Source: Halobacteriovoraceae bacterium | Lineage (GTDB): Bacteria; Bdellovibrionota; Bacteriovoracia; Bacteriovoracales; Bacteriovoracaceae | Length of the DNA: 64,000 nucleotides | Direction of reading: 5' to 3' | NCBI GenBank assembly: GCA_020635115.1 | Contig: JACKAK010000001.1 | Span: forward strand, 372,001-436,000 | Shown: positions 10,647 to 20,226 of the stretch, piece by piece | Layout of the letters: every line of letters starts with the position of its first letter | Position numbering within the stretch: position 1 is the stretch's first letter | Translations under genes and position numbers: made by a program | The notes under the pieces: model-generated | Database searches by the model: none | Seen by the model: the letters and a program-made list of their open reading frames with translations, nothing else | Told to the model about the DNA's origin: nothing

Positions 10647-10675
10647 ATCACATTTTAGCAACAATTCATTGTCAA
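10647..10675 (-). promoter_or_regulatory. Putative sigma70-type promoter for the alpha-2-macroglobulin-pbpC operon
   Basis: On the minus strand TTGACA (10670-10675) is followed after 17 bases by TGTGAT (10647-10652). The -35 box is perfect, the -10 box matches 4 of 6 bases. It sits between the end of the HD-GYP gene and the start of the macroglobulin gene, about 80 bases before the latter. Sequence match only. Confidence 0.4.
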
Positions 10676-10707
10676 AATGAAGAAAAAAATATGCTAAATT
10701 ATTTAAA

Positions 10708-11700
10708 CTAAAGTTTGTCCTTAAAAGAAAATTTTAAGGCCTCAACTGATCTTTTAATAATATCTGGATTAAATTTTTTACCTTTATCAAATTCTATTAC
10801 CTTAATGGCCCTTTTGTACATTTCAGCAGGTCTATTCTTACTTTCAGTTAAAATATTATCAAATGTATTGGCCAATGCAACAATTTGGGAAAGATCATAT
10901 ATGTCATCACCCTTCAAACCTTTTGGAAAACCCTGCCCATTCCACTGTTCATGGTGTTGCTCAACAATTGTTAAAACTTGTTCTGGGATCTCTGGCAATT
11001 TAGCAACCGCTTCTTTACCTTTTGCTGGGTGATCTTGAATTGCTTGCGAATATAATGCATTTGAAGGATTTGTTAAAATATTTTCAGGAATTTTTGATTT
11101 AGCATAATCATGTAGCAATCCACCTAGATAGAGGTTTTCTAGAACGAACTGATGTCCATGCCCATTTACGATTCCTAAATATACGGCCAAGTTAGCAACG
11201 TTTACTGAATGATCAGCAATAGATTGATTTTGAACAGTGAGTTTTGCTAAGGCCGCTTGAGCAAGTTTATCCTTAGATACTTCTTCTATAAAATTGGCCA
11301 CTGTTGCTTGGATCACTTTTAGGTTTTCTGAATTTAATTCTTGATCAGCAAATGTTTCAAATACTTTCTCTTTAATCTCTTCACGTGCAATAACAAGGGA
11401 TCTCTTTTCCTTTCCAACGACGTCGACCATTTCCTGGATAGCTCGTTCCTTTTCTTTCTTCATCCAACTCATGAAGTCGTTAACTTGAGAAATTTTGATA
11501 TAAATATACTTAAGGTGCTTGGATAGAAAAAAATTATACTTCTCATCATCAATGGAATCCCCAACTTCTTTGAACTTTATGTATTTATCAGCTATGCGCA
11601 AATAAACATCTGTAGGCAAAGGAATATTTGGCTGCACTTTTATTAAAGGAACTGAAGTAAAATCTTTTGAAGGATCATTGGAACCATTTTCTTTACTCAT
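10708..11700 (-). CDS. HD-GYP-type phosphohydrolase, candidate cyclic-di-GMP phosphodiesterase
   Basis: 330 residues. The C-terminal half is an HD domain of the HD-GYP kind: the HD pair is in LLHDYAKSKIPENIL (about residue 197) and the later signature is HHEQWNGQGFPKGL (about 250-263), i.e. GFP in place of GYP. HD-GYP proteins usually hydrolyse cyclic di-GMP; whether this variant does is inference. The N-terminal about 140 residues have no domain I recognise and no membrane segment, so it is probably a cytosolic protein sensing something through that part. The start is supported by AAGGAG about eight bases upstream and by a TATAAT box at 11719-11724. It is transcribed divergently from hisS. 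Confidence 0.85.
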   Translation of the reverse strand: MSKENGSNDPSKDFTSVPLIKVQPNIPLPTDVYLRIADKYIKFKEVGDSIDDEKYNFFLSKHLKYIYIKISQVNDFMSWMKKEKERAIQEMVDVVGKEKRSLVIAREEIKEKVFETFADQELNSENLKVIQATVANFIEEVSKDKLAQAALAKLTVQNQSIADHSVNVANLAVYLGIVNGHGHQFVLENLYLGGLLHDYAKSKIPENILTNPSNALYSQAIQDHPAKGKEAVAKLPEIPEQVLTIVEQHHEQWNGQGFPKGLKGDDIYDLSQIVALANTFDNILTESKNRPAEMYKRAIKVIEFDKGKKFNPDIIKRSVEALKFSFKDKL

Positions 11701-11718
11701 ATCTATCTCCTTGATTTC

Positions 11719-11724
11719 ATTATA
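11719..11724 (-). promoter_or_regulatory. Putative -10 box of the HD-GYP gene
   Basis: A perfect TATAAT on the minus strand, 18 bases before the ATG at 11700, would give a very short leader that just contains the AAGGAG ribosome site. No convincing -35 box is present at 17-18 bases, so the call is weak. Confidence 0.3.
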
Positions 11725-11849
11725 CTGCCTCTATGCACCAAATACCTCAAGGAAATTTCTAACTCTACTTGTTAATTTGGCCTTCCTCTTCAAAGTTTGA
11801 TAGTATGCGTCTTCGAAATGGCCATAATAACCAAGTACAGGAATAGGAT

Positions 11850-13163
11850 ATGAGTCTAACTAAACGTCCTTATAAGGGAACGAGAGATTTTTTCCCAAAA
11901 GAAAAAAGAATTCAAGATTACATATTTAACATCATGAAATCAGTCGCCCATAGTTTTGCCTATGAACATTATGATGGGCCCTTACTAGAAGAAGTTGAAC
12001 TTTATAAAGCTAAGTCTGGCGAAGAACTTATTAACGAACAAATTTACTCTTTTTATGACCGAGGAGAAAGGTTTGTAGCAATTCGTCCAGAGATGACTCC
12101 AACTCTTGCACGAATGGTTGCTCAAATACATAAAGAAGAGCCCAGACCAATTCGTTGGTTTTCAATCCCTAATCTTTATCGTTATGAAAAACCTCAAAGA
12201 GGTAGACTCAGAGAACACTGGCAACTCAATTGTGATATTTTTGGTGCGCCAAATGGAGAAGGTGAATTTGAGATCATTCAAATGCTTATTACATTACTGA
12301 CTAAGTTTGGAGCAAATAACAAACATTTTTCGATTTGTATCAATGATAGAAAGATTGTCGATAAAGTATTTGAACATATACTAAAAGTTAGTGGCGAACT
12401 TTCATATAAACTTTATAAAATCATTGATAAATCAAAAAAAGTTTCGAGTGTTGCACTAGATAAAATGATTGATGAAACCGCATTGTCCACTGAACAAAAA
12501 AATCTATTCAAAAAATATATTCAATCTAGCACTATTGAAAAAATGAATTCTTTTTTAAGCGAAAACTCTCAAGTTGATGCCCTCGATGATTTAAATAAGC
12601 TCTTCAACGATGCAAAGAATTTAAACATTAATCAATTTCTAACTTATGATCCTACAATTGTAAGAGGTCTTGATTATTATACTGGAATTGTGTTTGAGGT
12701 ATTTGATCTAAATCCACAGAACCCTCGTGCGATTTGTGGAGGTGGTTCTTATTCAGACCTTTTGAAAATTTTTGGAGAAAAACCACTCCCTGGAATAGGT
12801 TTTGGAATGGGTGATGTTACTCTTACTGATTTTTTAAAAACACATGATCTCTTGCCAGATCTTTCTACTCCGAAAAATGATCTATTTATCTCTTTTCAAC
12901 ATGACGATTGTAGAATATTCAGTTTTAAACTCGCACATGAGCTAAGAAAAGCAGATCTCAGAGTTGTATCTAATTTTTCAGCTTTGAAATTTAAAAAAGT
13001 TTTTCCTTTAGCAGAGAAAAAAGGTGCTCACTTTGTTGCTTTTATGGACGAACTAGAACTTAGAGATCAATCCGTACAAATAAAAAACACACAGACCAAA
13101 GAACAAAAATCTTTCAAACTCAATGATATTGAAAGTATTGTCAGCTATATTTTACAAAAATAG
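11850..13163 (+). CDS. hisS: Histidine-tRNA ligase
   Basis: Class II aminoacyl-tRNA synthetase charging tRNA-His in the cytosol. Visible marks: the N-terminal KGTRDFFP segment, class II motif 2 around YRYEKPQRGRLREHWQ (about residues 110-125), the histidine-specific loop GLDYYTGIVFEV (about 272-283), and motif 3 in PLPGIGFGMGD (about 311-321), followed by the C-terminal anticodon-binding domain. The length (437) is normal. The start is preceded by AGGAATAGGAT. It ends nine bases before valS, so the two synthetase genes are almost certainly one operon. Confidence 0.97.
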   Translation: MSLTKRPYKGTRDFFPKEKRIQDYIFNIMKSVAHSFAYEHYDGPLLEEVELYKAKSGEELINEQIYSFYDRGERFVAIRPEMTPTLARMVAQIHKEEPRPIRWFSIPNLYRYEKPQRGRLREHWQLNCDIFGAPNGEGEFEIIQMLITLLTKFGANNKHFSICINDRKIVDKVFEHILKVSGELSYKLYKIIDKSKKVSSVALDKMIDETALSTEQKNLFKKYIQSSTIEKMNSFLSENSQVDALDDLNKLFNDAKNLNINQFLTYDPTIVRGLDYYTGIVFEVFDLNPQNPRAICGGGSYSDLLKIFGEKPLPGIGFGMGDVTLTDFLKTHDLLPDLSTPKNDLFISFQHDDCRIFSFKLAHELRKADLRVVSNFSALKFKKVFPLAEKKGAHFVAFMDELELRDQSVQIKNTQTKEQKSFKLNDIESIVSYILQK

Positions 13164-13172
13164 GAACAAAAA

Positions 13173-15830
13173 ATGGAACTCTCTACGACGTATTCACCAA
13201 GTGATGTTGAAGATAAATGGTATAAAAAATGGGAAGAAGGAAACTATTTTGCACCCAAAAAAGGTAAAAAAGGCGAGGCCTTCACTGTACTAATTCCCCC
13301 TCCAAACGTAACAGGTAGACTACATGCAGGACATGCTCTAGATGTGACGACACAAGATGCACTCATACGATTTAAAAGAATGAAAGGTTATGAAACATTA
13401 TGGATCCCTGGAATGGATCATGCGGGAATTGCAACCCAATCCGTCGTAGAAAGACAAATTTTTGAAACTGAAAAAAAAACCAGACATGATTTTACAAGAG
13501 AAGAGTTTGTAAAACTCATTTGGAAGTGGAAGGAAGAGTATGGCGGCATAATTCTGGATCAACAGAAAAATATGGGCGTAAGTTGTGATTGGAATTATTC
13601 AGTTTTCACAATGGATAAATCATTAAATAAGGCCGTAAGAAAAGTTTTTGTAGATCTTTACAAGGAAGGGCTGATTTATCAGTCTGATTATATCATCAAT
13701 TGGGACCCTGTACTTCAATCAGCTATTTCTGATGCTGAAGTTGAGCATAAAGAAGTTCAAGGAGCATTCTATCATCTTCTATATGAAGTTAAAGGAACAG
13801 ATGAAAAATTAGAAATAGCTACCACTCGTCCTGAAACACTATTAGGAGACACAGCAGTTGCTGTTAATCCAAATGATGCTCGATTTAAACATCTTATAGG
13901 AAAGATGGCCATCATCCCTATAGTCAATCGTGAAGTACCCATAATTGGAGACGAGTATGTTGACATGGAACTTGGAACTGGGGCCCTTAAGGTAACTCCA
14001 GGACACGATTTTAATGACTTTGAAATTGGCGTACGTCACAAATTAGAGGTCATCAATATTTTAAACAAAGATGGAACTCTCAACGAAGTTGCAGGTGAAT
14101 ATGCTGGACTTACTTGCAAGAAGGCCAGAACAAAAATTGTTTCATATCTTGAAAATCAAGGTATTTTGATCAAACAAGAAAAACACATTCACCAAGTTGG
14201 ACATGGAGATCGTTCTAAGGCGATTATCGAACCAATGGTATCCAAACAATGGTTTATGAACGTTCAAGAAATGGCCGCTCAGGCCGTTAAAGCAGTAGAA
14301 GAAGATAGAACACGTTTTTATCACAAATCTTGGGAAAATACTTTTTTCTCTTGGCTTCGTGAACCTAAAAACTGGTGTATTTCAAGACAACTTTGGTGGG
14401 GGCATCAAATTCCAGTCTATTATTGTCAAAACAAAAAATGCGAGACAACCTGGGCCAGTGAAGAAGATCCTACCAACTGTCCTAAATGTGGTGAGAATAA
14501 ATTTTTTCAAGACCCCGATGTTTTAGACACATGGTTTAGTTCAGGTCTATGGCCCATGAGTACATTAGGTTGGCCTGATGAAGATTTAATGAAACAAAAA
14601 CGATTTTCAACATTTTTTCCAACTTCTACTCTGGTTACAGGTTTTGACATTATCTTTTTTTGGGTCGCTAGGATGATGATGCTTACCTTAAAATTTACTG
14701 GAGAAGTTCCCTTTAAACATGTCTATATTCATGCCATCGTAAGAGATAAATTGGGCCGTAAGATGAGCAAGTCCCTAGGAAATGGAATCGACCCTCTAGA
14801 AATGTGTCGTCAGTATGGAGCAGACTCTTTTAGATTCACTCTTGCAGCTGGTTCTGGTTATAATCGAGGACTAAATTTGGATCCTGAGCGCATAGGAGGC
14901 TATCGAAATTTTATCAATAAAATTTGGAATGCTTTCAGATTCATCTCTCCTACGTTAGGTAATGCTGATCATGTACTTCCTGATATTTCAAAATTATCTG
15001 TCCATGAGAAATGGATCCTACATGAATTAAATGAAACGACCAAAGTTATGAACGAATCTATGGAAGAATATAGATATGATGATTCCTGTAGCGCTATCTA
15101 TAAATTTGTCTATGATAAATTTTGTTCGTCTTTCATCGAACTTTCAAAACCTATTTTAAATGGAACAGATATTGCAGCTATAAGACAAAGATCAACTGTT
15201 TTAAAACATGTCTTTAGAAAAATAGTGGCCCTACTACACCCATTTAGTCCATTCATTACTGAAGAACTGTGGTCGCATCTTAAAAATGAAGTTGAAGATC
15301 TGTTAATTGTGCAAGAGTATCCAGAGTATAACAACTCTCTATTCTTTTCAAAAGAGGCCGAACTGACCCATGTATTTTTAGAGAATGTAACAAATATCAG
15401 AAATCTACGAGCAGCTGTCAATATTAAACCAAAAGAACAAATTAAAGTTGAAATCCATTGTGAAAACGAGGAGTATAAGAGCTTTTTTATGGACTCAATT
15501 GATGGTTTTTCTTCACTGGCCAAGGTGGAAGAACTTTTGATTAAAAACAAAAACTCAACTCGCCCTTCAAAATCAATTGTATTTGCTAATACTCATAGTG
15601 AAATTTTTGTAAAACTCGATGGAGTGATTGACTTACAAGAGCAGATTAACAGGTTAACAAAAGATCTTGAAAAGAATAAAAAAGAGTTCGAAAAGATTAA
15701 TAAGAAACTTCAAAATGAAAATTTCATGAAAAATGCGCCAGAAGAAGTTGTCACAGAGGTCAAATCGAAGGCCAGTGAATTTCAAGAGTTGATCAGTTCA
15801 ATAGAGAAAAATATTGAATCATTCAAGTGA
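13173..15830 (+). CDS. valS: Valine-tRNA ligase
   Basis: Class I synthetase, 885 residues, charging tRNA-Val. The HIGH-type motif is in PPPNVTGRLHAGHAL (about residues 42-56) and the KMSKS motif in RKMSKSLGNGIDP (about 530). Between them lie the CP1 editing domain (TTRPETLLGDTAVAVNP) and a four-cysteine zinc-like knuckle (CQNKKC and CPKCG, about 417-441). The C-terminal about 70 residues form the coiled coil expected for ValS. It is co-directional with hisS, nine bases downstream, and is followed by the convergent lipoprotein gene. Confidence 0.98.
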   Translation: MELSTTYSPSDVEDKWYKKWEEGNYFAPKKGKKGEAFTVLIPPPNVTGRLHAGHALDVTTQDALIRFKRMKGYETLWIPGMDHAGIATQSVVERQIFETEKKTRHDFTREEFVKLIWKWKEEYGGIILDQQKNMGVSCDWNYSVFTMDKSLNKAVRKVFVDLYKEGLIYQSDYIINWDPVLQSAISDAEVEHKEVQGAFYHLLYEVKGTDEKLEIATTRPETLLGDTAVAVNPNDARFKHLIGKMAIIPIVNREVPIIGDEYVDMELGTGALKVTPGHDFNDFEIGVRHKLEVINILNKDGTLNEVAGEYAGLTCKKARTKIVSYLENQGILIKQEKHIHQVGHGDRSKAIIEPMVSKQWFMNVQEMAAQAVKAVEEDRTRFYHKSWENTFFSWLREPKNWCISRQLWWGHQIPVYYCQNKKCETTWASEEDPTNCPKCGENKFFQDPDVLDTWFSSGLWPMSTLGWPDEDLMKQKRFSTFFPTSTLVTGFDIIFFWVARMMMLTLKFTGEVPFKHVYIHAIVRDKLGRKMSKSLGNGIDPLEMCRQYGADSFRFTLAAGSGYNRGLNLDPERIGGYRNFINKIWNAFRFISPTLGNADHVLPDISKLSVHEKWILHELNETTKVMNESMEEYRYDDSCSAIYKFVYDKFCSSFIELSKPILNGTDIAAIRQRSTVLKHVFRKIVALLHPFSPFITEELWSHLKNEVEDLLIVQEYPEYNNSLFFSKEAELTHVFLENVTNIRNLRAAVNIKPKEQIKVEIHCENEEYKSFFMDSIDGFSSLAKVEELLIKNKNSTRPSKSIVFANTHSEIFVKLDGVIDLQEQINRLTKDLEKNKKEFEKINKKLQNENFMKNAPEEVVTEVKSKASEFQELISSIEKNIESFK

Positions 15831-15854
15831 GAATGATCAAATAACTATTTTAAT

Positions 15855-15877
15855 AGCGGCGTACTTAGTATGCCGCT
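15855..15877. terminator. Hairpin between convergent valS and lipoprotein gene
   Basis: Arms 15855-15864 and 15868-15877 form a ten-base-pair stem (one G-U pair) with a three-base loop. It overlaps the last codons of the minus-strand lipoprotein gene and lies 25 bases after the valS stop. There is no proper T tract on either side, so termination activity is uncertain. Confidence 0.35.
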
Positions 15878-16437
15878 GAATCAAATCGAAACACTCCGGC
15901 CGAAAAATCTTGAGATAGTGGATAAGTCATAGCGCTACCAGCAAATTGAATGAGCACATTGTCTTTCACGCTTTGAAAATCAACTACGACTGGATTCCCA
16001 GGACAGTTCTTGTCATAGATTGCAAAATGAACTTGGTCCTGTTTCTTTCCCCATCCATAATTAGACTTTGCCTGTGGAAGAATAATCTTATCTACTTTGT
16101 TATCTACAATAACAGAGACTCTTGCACCTAAACTAACGACATCATTAGAACTGGTATGAGAACCAAGCATATAAGCTGCCCCGGACATGACATCTTTAGA
16201 AGACCCATTCATCTGTACAACATTCATATTGCTCCCAAAAGATGGGTATGAACAGTTATTGACACTAGCACCTGAAGATATAGAACCATTACCACTACCG
16301 GAAGCATTTCCAGATTCGGAATTAATTGATGAAATATTATTATTAGTGCTTTTAGATTTCTTTTTCCCGCTTCCACCACTTGGAACACAAGAAACGGTAA
16401 CTAACGATATAATAACCATAAAAGTTTGAATTTTCAT
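15865..16437 (-). CDS. Small lipoprotein of unknown function
   Basis: 190 residues from ATG 16437, chosen because GAGGGAG precedes it and because the protein then starts MKIQTFMVIISLVTVSC, a signal peptide with the lipobox VTVSC. After the acylated cysteine comes a Lys-rich and then a Ser/Gly/Asn-rich linker (SGNASGSGNGSISSGA) before a compact C-terminal domain of about 130 residues (starting about residue 65) with no motif I recognise. The start PSGGSGKKKSKS after the cysteine is like that of the large lipoprotein at 39627-41366. Probably displayed in the outer membrane; function unknown. Confidence 0.8.
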   Translation of the reverse strand: MKIQTFMVIISLVTVSCVPSGGSGKKKSKSTNNNISSINSESGNASGSGNGSISSGASVNNCSYPSFGSNMNVVQMNGSSKDVMSGAAYMLGSHTSSNDVVSLGARVSVIVDNKVDKIILPQAKSNYGWGKKQDQVHFAIYDKNCPGNPVVVDFQSVKDNVLIQFAGSAMTYPLSQDFSAGVFRFDSAAY

Positions 16438-16625
16438 AGTGTACTCCCTCAAGATTGACCCAGACATATTATCGCCACTTTATTGTCTTATATTTAGAGA
16501 TTTCAAACAAGAATTGCTTGATAAAAGTATGTAACCTGTTGAAATCATGATATTTCTTCAACTAAGTCCGTAAAATGGAGTGCAATAAAAACTTGGCGAA
16601 TTTGAGCTTTTAGAATGTTAACTGC

Positions 16626-17015
16626 CTAAAATTTGAGAACAATTTCATCGATAACAATTTTGCTAAGGTTCAAACTTTGATTAAAAAAATCGACGAACGC
16701 TCTTTGAGGAGTGTTTTTTTCAATGTACTCTTCAACATCAATTTTACTTGGATATCCACCTGGATCAGCGGCCAGTTGTTTTTGAAATATGATGACGTTA
16801 TCATTGATCAATAGATCGTTGACTCTTTGAAAATTAAATTCTTTTGTTGAAATCTTCTTCAAATCAATTCCATGGTCACTTACAACCAGCAATCCGTCTT
16901 CAAGACAGACTTTCATCCCATTTTTTGCTGTTTTATAACTTGATTTCATAGAATAGGAATCGATACTGATAATCATTAAGGACATAATCATCAATATTCT
17001 TAAATAATTTGTCAT
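16626..17015 (-). CDS. Hypothetical small exported protein
   Basis: 129 residues from ATG 17015, preceded by GGGAGG; the upstream GTG/TTG possibilities have no ribosome site. The N terminus (YLRILMIMSLMIISIDSYS) looks like a cleavable signal peptide. The mature part is about 105 residues with no motif, and contains the phrase GMKVCLEDGLLVVSDHG. About 190 bases separate it from the next lipoprotein gene, so it may have its own transcript. Function unknown. Confidence 0.65.
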   Translation of the reverse strand: MTNYLRILMIMSLMIISIDSYSMKSSYKTAKNGMKVCLEDGLLVVSDHGIDLKKISTKEFNFQRVNDLLINDNVIIFQKQLAADPGGYPSKIDVEEYIEKNTPQRAFVDFFNQSLNLSKIVIDEIVLKF

Positions 17016-17145
17016 TTTCAAACCTCCCGTTTTTGGAGACAAACTCCCAAGCAGCAAAAAGTCTAACAGACAAGGTCATTAATTCAAAATTCGAATCTAG
17101 TGTCAGTTTGCACCGTGAAAAAATGGACTTACTTAAGCTGTATTT

Positions 17146-18126
17146 TTAAATATTTAAATACTGGTGAATATAATCTATTGCTTCAGACATATTTCCAATT
17201 CCCTTGGTTTCACTTCTGGTAGAAATTAAAAATGGTATTTTATTTTGATTGAGGTGAATTGAATTTGGATAAATTCTAAAATGCCTGTGTTTATCTGGCC
17301 CATGTGGAGCTTTATTGAAAAAGAATGATGAAACTCCAAAATAAGCACAATACGTACTGGCCCACTGAGCATCTGTGAATACACATTTCGAACCAAAAAT
17401 GAGTTTATTCAACTCACTTACATCTGGATTTTTTGAAAGGATATATTCATTATCGTCATTCAGATCTTCTATAAATTTTTTGAAAAATTCCTCTGTTTCA
17501 TATAAATTTTTCTGAATATCCTTATTCCAAATAATAAAGTTAGTTTCCTTAAAACCTTTAAAAAAAGATTTCCACATTTTTAAATTTTCATCAGTTGTCT
17601 TTTCGTTTTCAAAGATTATTAAAAAATAGGAATATTCCAAGTATTGATTTTTAACATATTCAGTATCATCACCAATTACCTTAAAACCATTTACAGGTTT
17701 CTTAAAATTGGATTCATAATAAGACAAAAAGTCAGAGTCAGAATTCAAATATGATTTTCTTTCAACTTGGTGATTAATAATAAATTTTCTCATCCCTTCT
17801 CTATTACCAATTCTGTTTTTTGCTTTAAAAAATAATCCAATAAGTGATGATTTAAAATTATTGGCAAAATCAAAAAAAGTATCAATGTTAAAAACATCTT
17901 TCAAATTATAGGCAAAGTGATGAATTCCAAGAATTGTTTCTTTTTGTTGTGGAATTTCAAAAACCCTTACATGAAATGGAAGGGCCCTATAAATATTATA
18001 AAAATCTTCAGGAACAATTATGTTTATTTCTGCCTGTTCATCTTCTTGGTGAAGAGCATGCAAAAACGGAAAACAAAGGGTTGCACTATCTAAATCACGA
18101 GCTGATGCAATGAGATACTTATTCAT
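17146..18126 (-). CDS. Glycosyltransferase family 9-like protein (heptosyltransferase-like)
   Basis: 326 residues with the general layout of GT9 enzymes, which transfer ADP-activated heptoses in LPS core synthesis: an N-terminal Rossmann half beginning KYLIASARDLDSATLCFPFL, and a C-terminal half where a segment VFTDAQWASTYCAYFGVSS followed by HGPDKHRHFRIYPN (about residues 253-290) corresponds to the acceptor/nucleotide-binding loop of the family. Sequence identity to well-known WaaC/WaaF is clearly low, so the sugar and acceptor are unknown. The start codon overlaps the stop of the EI24-like gene (ATGA), so the two are translated together. Confidence 0.7.
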   Translation of the reverse strand: MNKYLIASARDLDSATLCFPFLHALHQEDEQAEINIIVPEDFYNIYRALPFHVRVFEIPQQKETILGIHHFAYNLKDVFNIDTFFDFANNFKSSLIGLFFKAKNRIGNREGMRKFIINHQVERKSYLNSDSDFLSYYESNFKKPVNGFKVIGDDTEYVKNQYLEYSYFLIIFENEKTTDENLKMWKSFFKGFKETNFIIWNKDIQKNLYETEEFFKKFIEDLNDDNEYILSKNPDVSELNKLIFGSKCVFTDAQWASTYCAYFGVSSFFFNKAPHGPDKHRHFRIYPNSIHLNQNKIPFLISTRSETKGIGNMSEAIDYIHQYLNI

Positions 18127-18875
18127 TCTTGAATTGATCCTTTTAAGAGATGCTCTCTTGTAAACATTACTGTAAAATAAACAACTGCAAATGGAATCGA
18201 GAATATATTAAGGACAGGTATCATAAATAACACCTGAAACAATAATCCGCTGAATGAATTCATCACAAAATTCTTTTTTAAAAATCCAAAGCAACTAGAC
18301 ATTGGAACATGATTTCTTGACCAAGAATAATCTAAAAAAGAAAAAGACAGTAAAAGCGCGGTAATGATAATTGAAACTGGTACAAGAATTGGAAATAAAC
18401 CAGCTATAAAAGCAATAGCTGTCAAAATTAAAACGACAAAAACTTTTTTTATTTCATTTGAAATAACTCCTGGAAGATTAGAAAGTATAGAACTAAAAGA
18501 ATCTCCCAGACCAGGTGGTTCTTTCCCTGAAATTTTCTTTTCAACTCTTTCGCTAATAAAGTCATTAAAAGGAGAAGCAAGCATCGATACGACTAAAACA
18601 AAAGTCCAACTCACTATAAAATACAACCCAACTGTTACGATTCCTACCATTAGATAATAAAAGAACCCAGATAGAATTTCGGCCGAGATATACTTTGCTA
18701 TGAAACTCTCTCCCCAATCAAAAACTGGCCCTACAATCCACCATCCTAAAAAAAAATAAAACGCAAATCCAATGACAATTGGAACCAATGACAAAGTAAT
18801 AACTACCCGATCTTCTTTAAGAATATCAAAGGTCTCATTAAGGTATGTGAATATATTCTTCACGCAAAATCCCAT
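18123..18875 (-). CDS. EI24/CysZ-like integral membrane protein
   Basis: 250 residues with four to six hydrophobic segments, starting with KNIFTYLNETFDILKEDR followed by LSLVPIVIGFAFYFFLGWW, the usual beginning of the EI24 (PF07264) family, and containing ASPFNDFISERVEKKISG after the second membrane block, also typical of it. E. coli CysZ is a sulphate channel, but many members are of unknown function, and nothing nearby points to sulphate. It overlaps the DUF309 gene upstream by 16 bases and the glycosyltransferase downstream by four. Confidence 0.75.
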   Translation of the reverse strand: MGFCVKNIFTYLNETFDILKEDRVVITLSLVPIVIGFAFYFFLGWWIVGPVFDWGESFIAKYISAEILSGFFYYLMVGIVTVGLYFIVSWTFVLVVSMLASPFNDFISERVEKKISGKEPPGLGDSFSSILSNLPGVISNEIKKVFVVLILTAIAFIAGLFPILVPVSIIITALLLSFSFLDYSWSRNHVPMSSCFGFLKKNFVMNSFSGLLFQVLFMIPVLNIFSIPFAVVYFTVMFTREHLLKGSIQE

Positions 18876-19276
18876 TGTGATGGATCAATAAATTTAAAAT
18901 CATAGAGATCATTATAGCGTTCTATGTCACCATTTAACGGCGCATTTAAAATTTTTTTCTTAAACTCTTCCCAACTCAAATATTTCTCGAGAATGTCGGT
19001 TTCAACCTTTCTTCTTTCACATTCTCGCACTTTTTCTTGCGCCTTCCTTAGTAGACCCTGAACTCCCTTGATATTATCCTCTCTAAGATGATACATGGCA
19101 ACTGCATATTGAAGAACGGCCCAATAAACATAACGAGCATTATCAGTCATATCTTCTAACCAAAGAGCTTCTAGAAATTCATGACATTCAAAAAATTTTT
19201 CTTCATTGAATAGAATGATTCCATCACGCATTTTAGATAAATGCTCTAAGGTGAATTGACCAAATTGATAATTCAT
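18860..19276 (-). CDS. DUF309 domain protein
   Basis: 138 residues. The segment FNEEKFFECHEFLEALW (about 23-39) is the hallmark of DUF309: a helix with conserved phenylalanines, His and Glu. The rest is helical (VLQYAVAMYHL, LLRKAQEKVREC). The family is small and cytosolic and its role is not established. It lies four bases after the fabI stop and overlaps the EI24-like gene by 16 bases, so fabI, this gene, the EI24-like gene and the glycosyltransferase are probably one operon. Confidence 0.85.
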   Translation of the reverse strand: MNYQFGQFTLEHLSKMRDGIILFNEEKFFECHEFLEALWLEDMTDNARYVYWAVLQYAVAMYHLREDNIKGVQGLLRKAQEKVRECERRKVETDILEKYLSWEEFKKKILNAPLNGDIERYNDLYDFKFIDPSQWDFA

Positions 19277-19279
19277 CTC

Positions 19280-20050
19280 TCAACAAACACCTAATATTGA
19301 AAGCCCCGAATCAACATAAAGAATTTGTCCAGTTACTCCATTACTTAAACTCGATGATAAATATAGTGCTGCTCCTGCGACATCACTTTGAGTTACATTT
19401 CTTCTTAAAGGGGCCTTTTCTTCAACAACGTTCATAATAGACCGAAAACCACTTATACCTGAGGCCGCAAGTGTTTTAATTGGGCCAGCAGAGATACAAT
19501 TAACTCGAATCCCGGCCTTACCTAAATCATCGGCCAGATATCTTGCTGACGCTTCAAGAGCTGCTTTTGCAACACCCATGACATTATAATTTGAAATCAC
19601 CTGCTGTGAACCATGATACGTCATTGCTATCACTGAAGCATTTTCTGTCATCAATGGCCTTAAAGCACGGCACAAACCAATTAAAGAATATGCTGAAATA
19701 TCACATGCCATCAAAAAGCCATCTCTAGAAGTCTCGCTAAAAGGTCTTTTGAGATCATCCTTATCCGCGAAGGCCAAAGAATGCACCAATATATCAAATT
19801 TCCCCCAATTGGCTTCTACTGTTTTGTAGAGATTTTCGTAATGATCATCCTTTGTAACATCCATTTCACAAGTGAAATCAGCGCCAACTTCATTGGCCAA
19901 AGGGATAACCCTTTTTTCTAAAGCTTCATTTAAAAATGTAAGTCCTATACTTGCACCCTGTTCTTTAAGTTTCTGAGTGATTCCCCATGCAATACTTCTG
20001 TCATTTGCAACACCTAAAACAAGTGCTTTTTTGCCGGCCAATATACTCAT
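19280..20050 (-). CDS. fabI: Enoyl-[acyl-carrier-protein] reductase (NADH)
   Basis: Short-chain dehydrogenase-type enoyl reductase for the last step of each round of fatty-acid elongation. Visible: the N-terminal GKKALVLGVANDRSIAWGI nucleotide-binding segment, the HSLAFAD loop, the catalytic region AMTYHGS and YNVMGVAK with the Tyr and Lys seven residues apart, and DLGKAGIRVNCISAGPIKTL. The length of 256 is normal. I start at ATG 20050 rather than 20086 because GGAGAAACTT precedes it and the protein then begins MSILAGKKAL like other FabI. It probably heads the operon that continues with the DUF309 gene. Confidence 0.96.
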   Translation of the reverse strand: MSILAGKKALVLGVANDRSIAWGITQKLKEQGASIGLTFLNEALEKRVIPLANEVGADFTCEMDVTKDDHYENLYKTVEANWGKFDILVHSLAFADKDDLKRPFSETSRDGFLMACDISAYSLIGLCRALRPLMTENASVIAMTYHGSQQVISNYNVMGVAKAALEASARYLADDLGKAGIRVNCISAGPIKTLAASGISGFRSIMNVVEEKAPLRRNVTQSDVAGAALYLSSSLSNGVTGQILYVDSGLSILGVC

Positions 20051-20226
20051 AAGTTTCTCCAGTTTTAATTTTGCAAACAATATCAAGCTCGTTTTCTAAA
20101 ATAAAGGAGAAACATAGGCCAGTTTTCGCTACTTCACAACGCGCCACAGGATATGCAAAGCAATAGTCAATTTAAAAATTCCGGGCCATACTTTATTTTC
20201 GTCTGTCACTAACAAGGAAGTGTCAT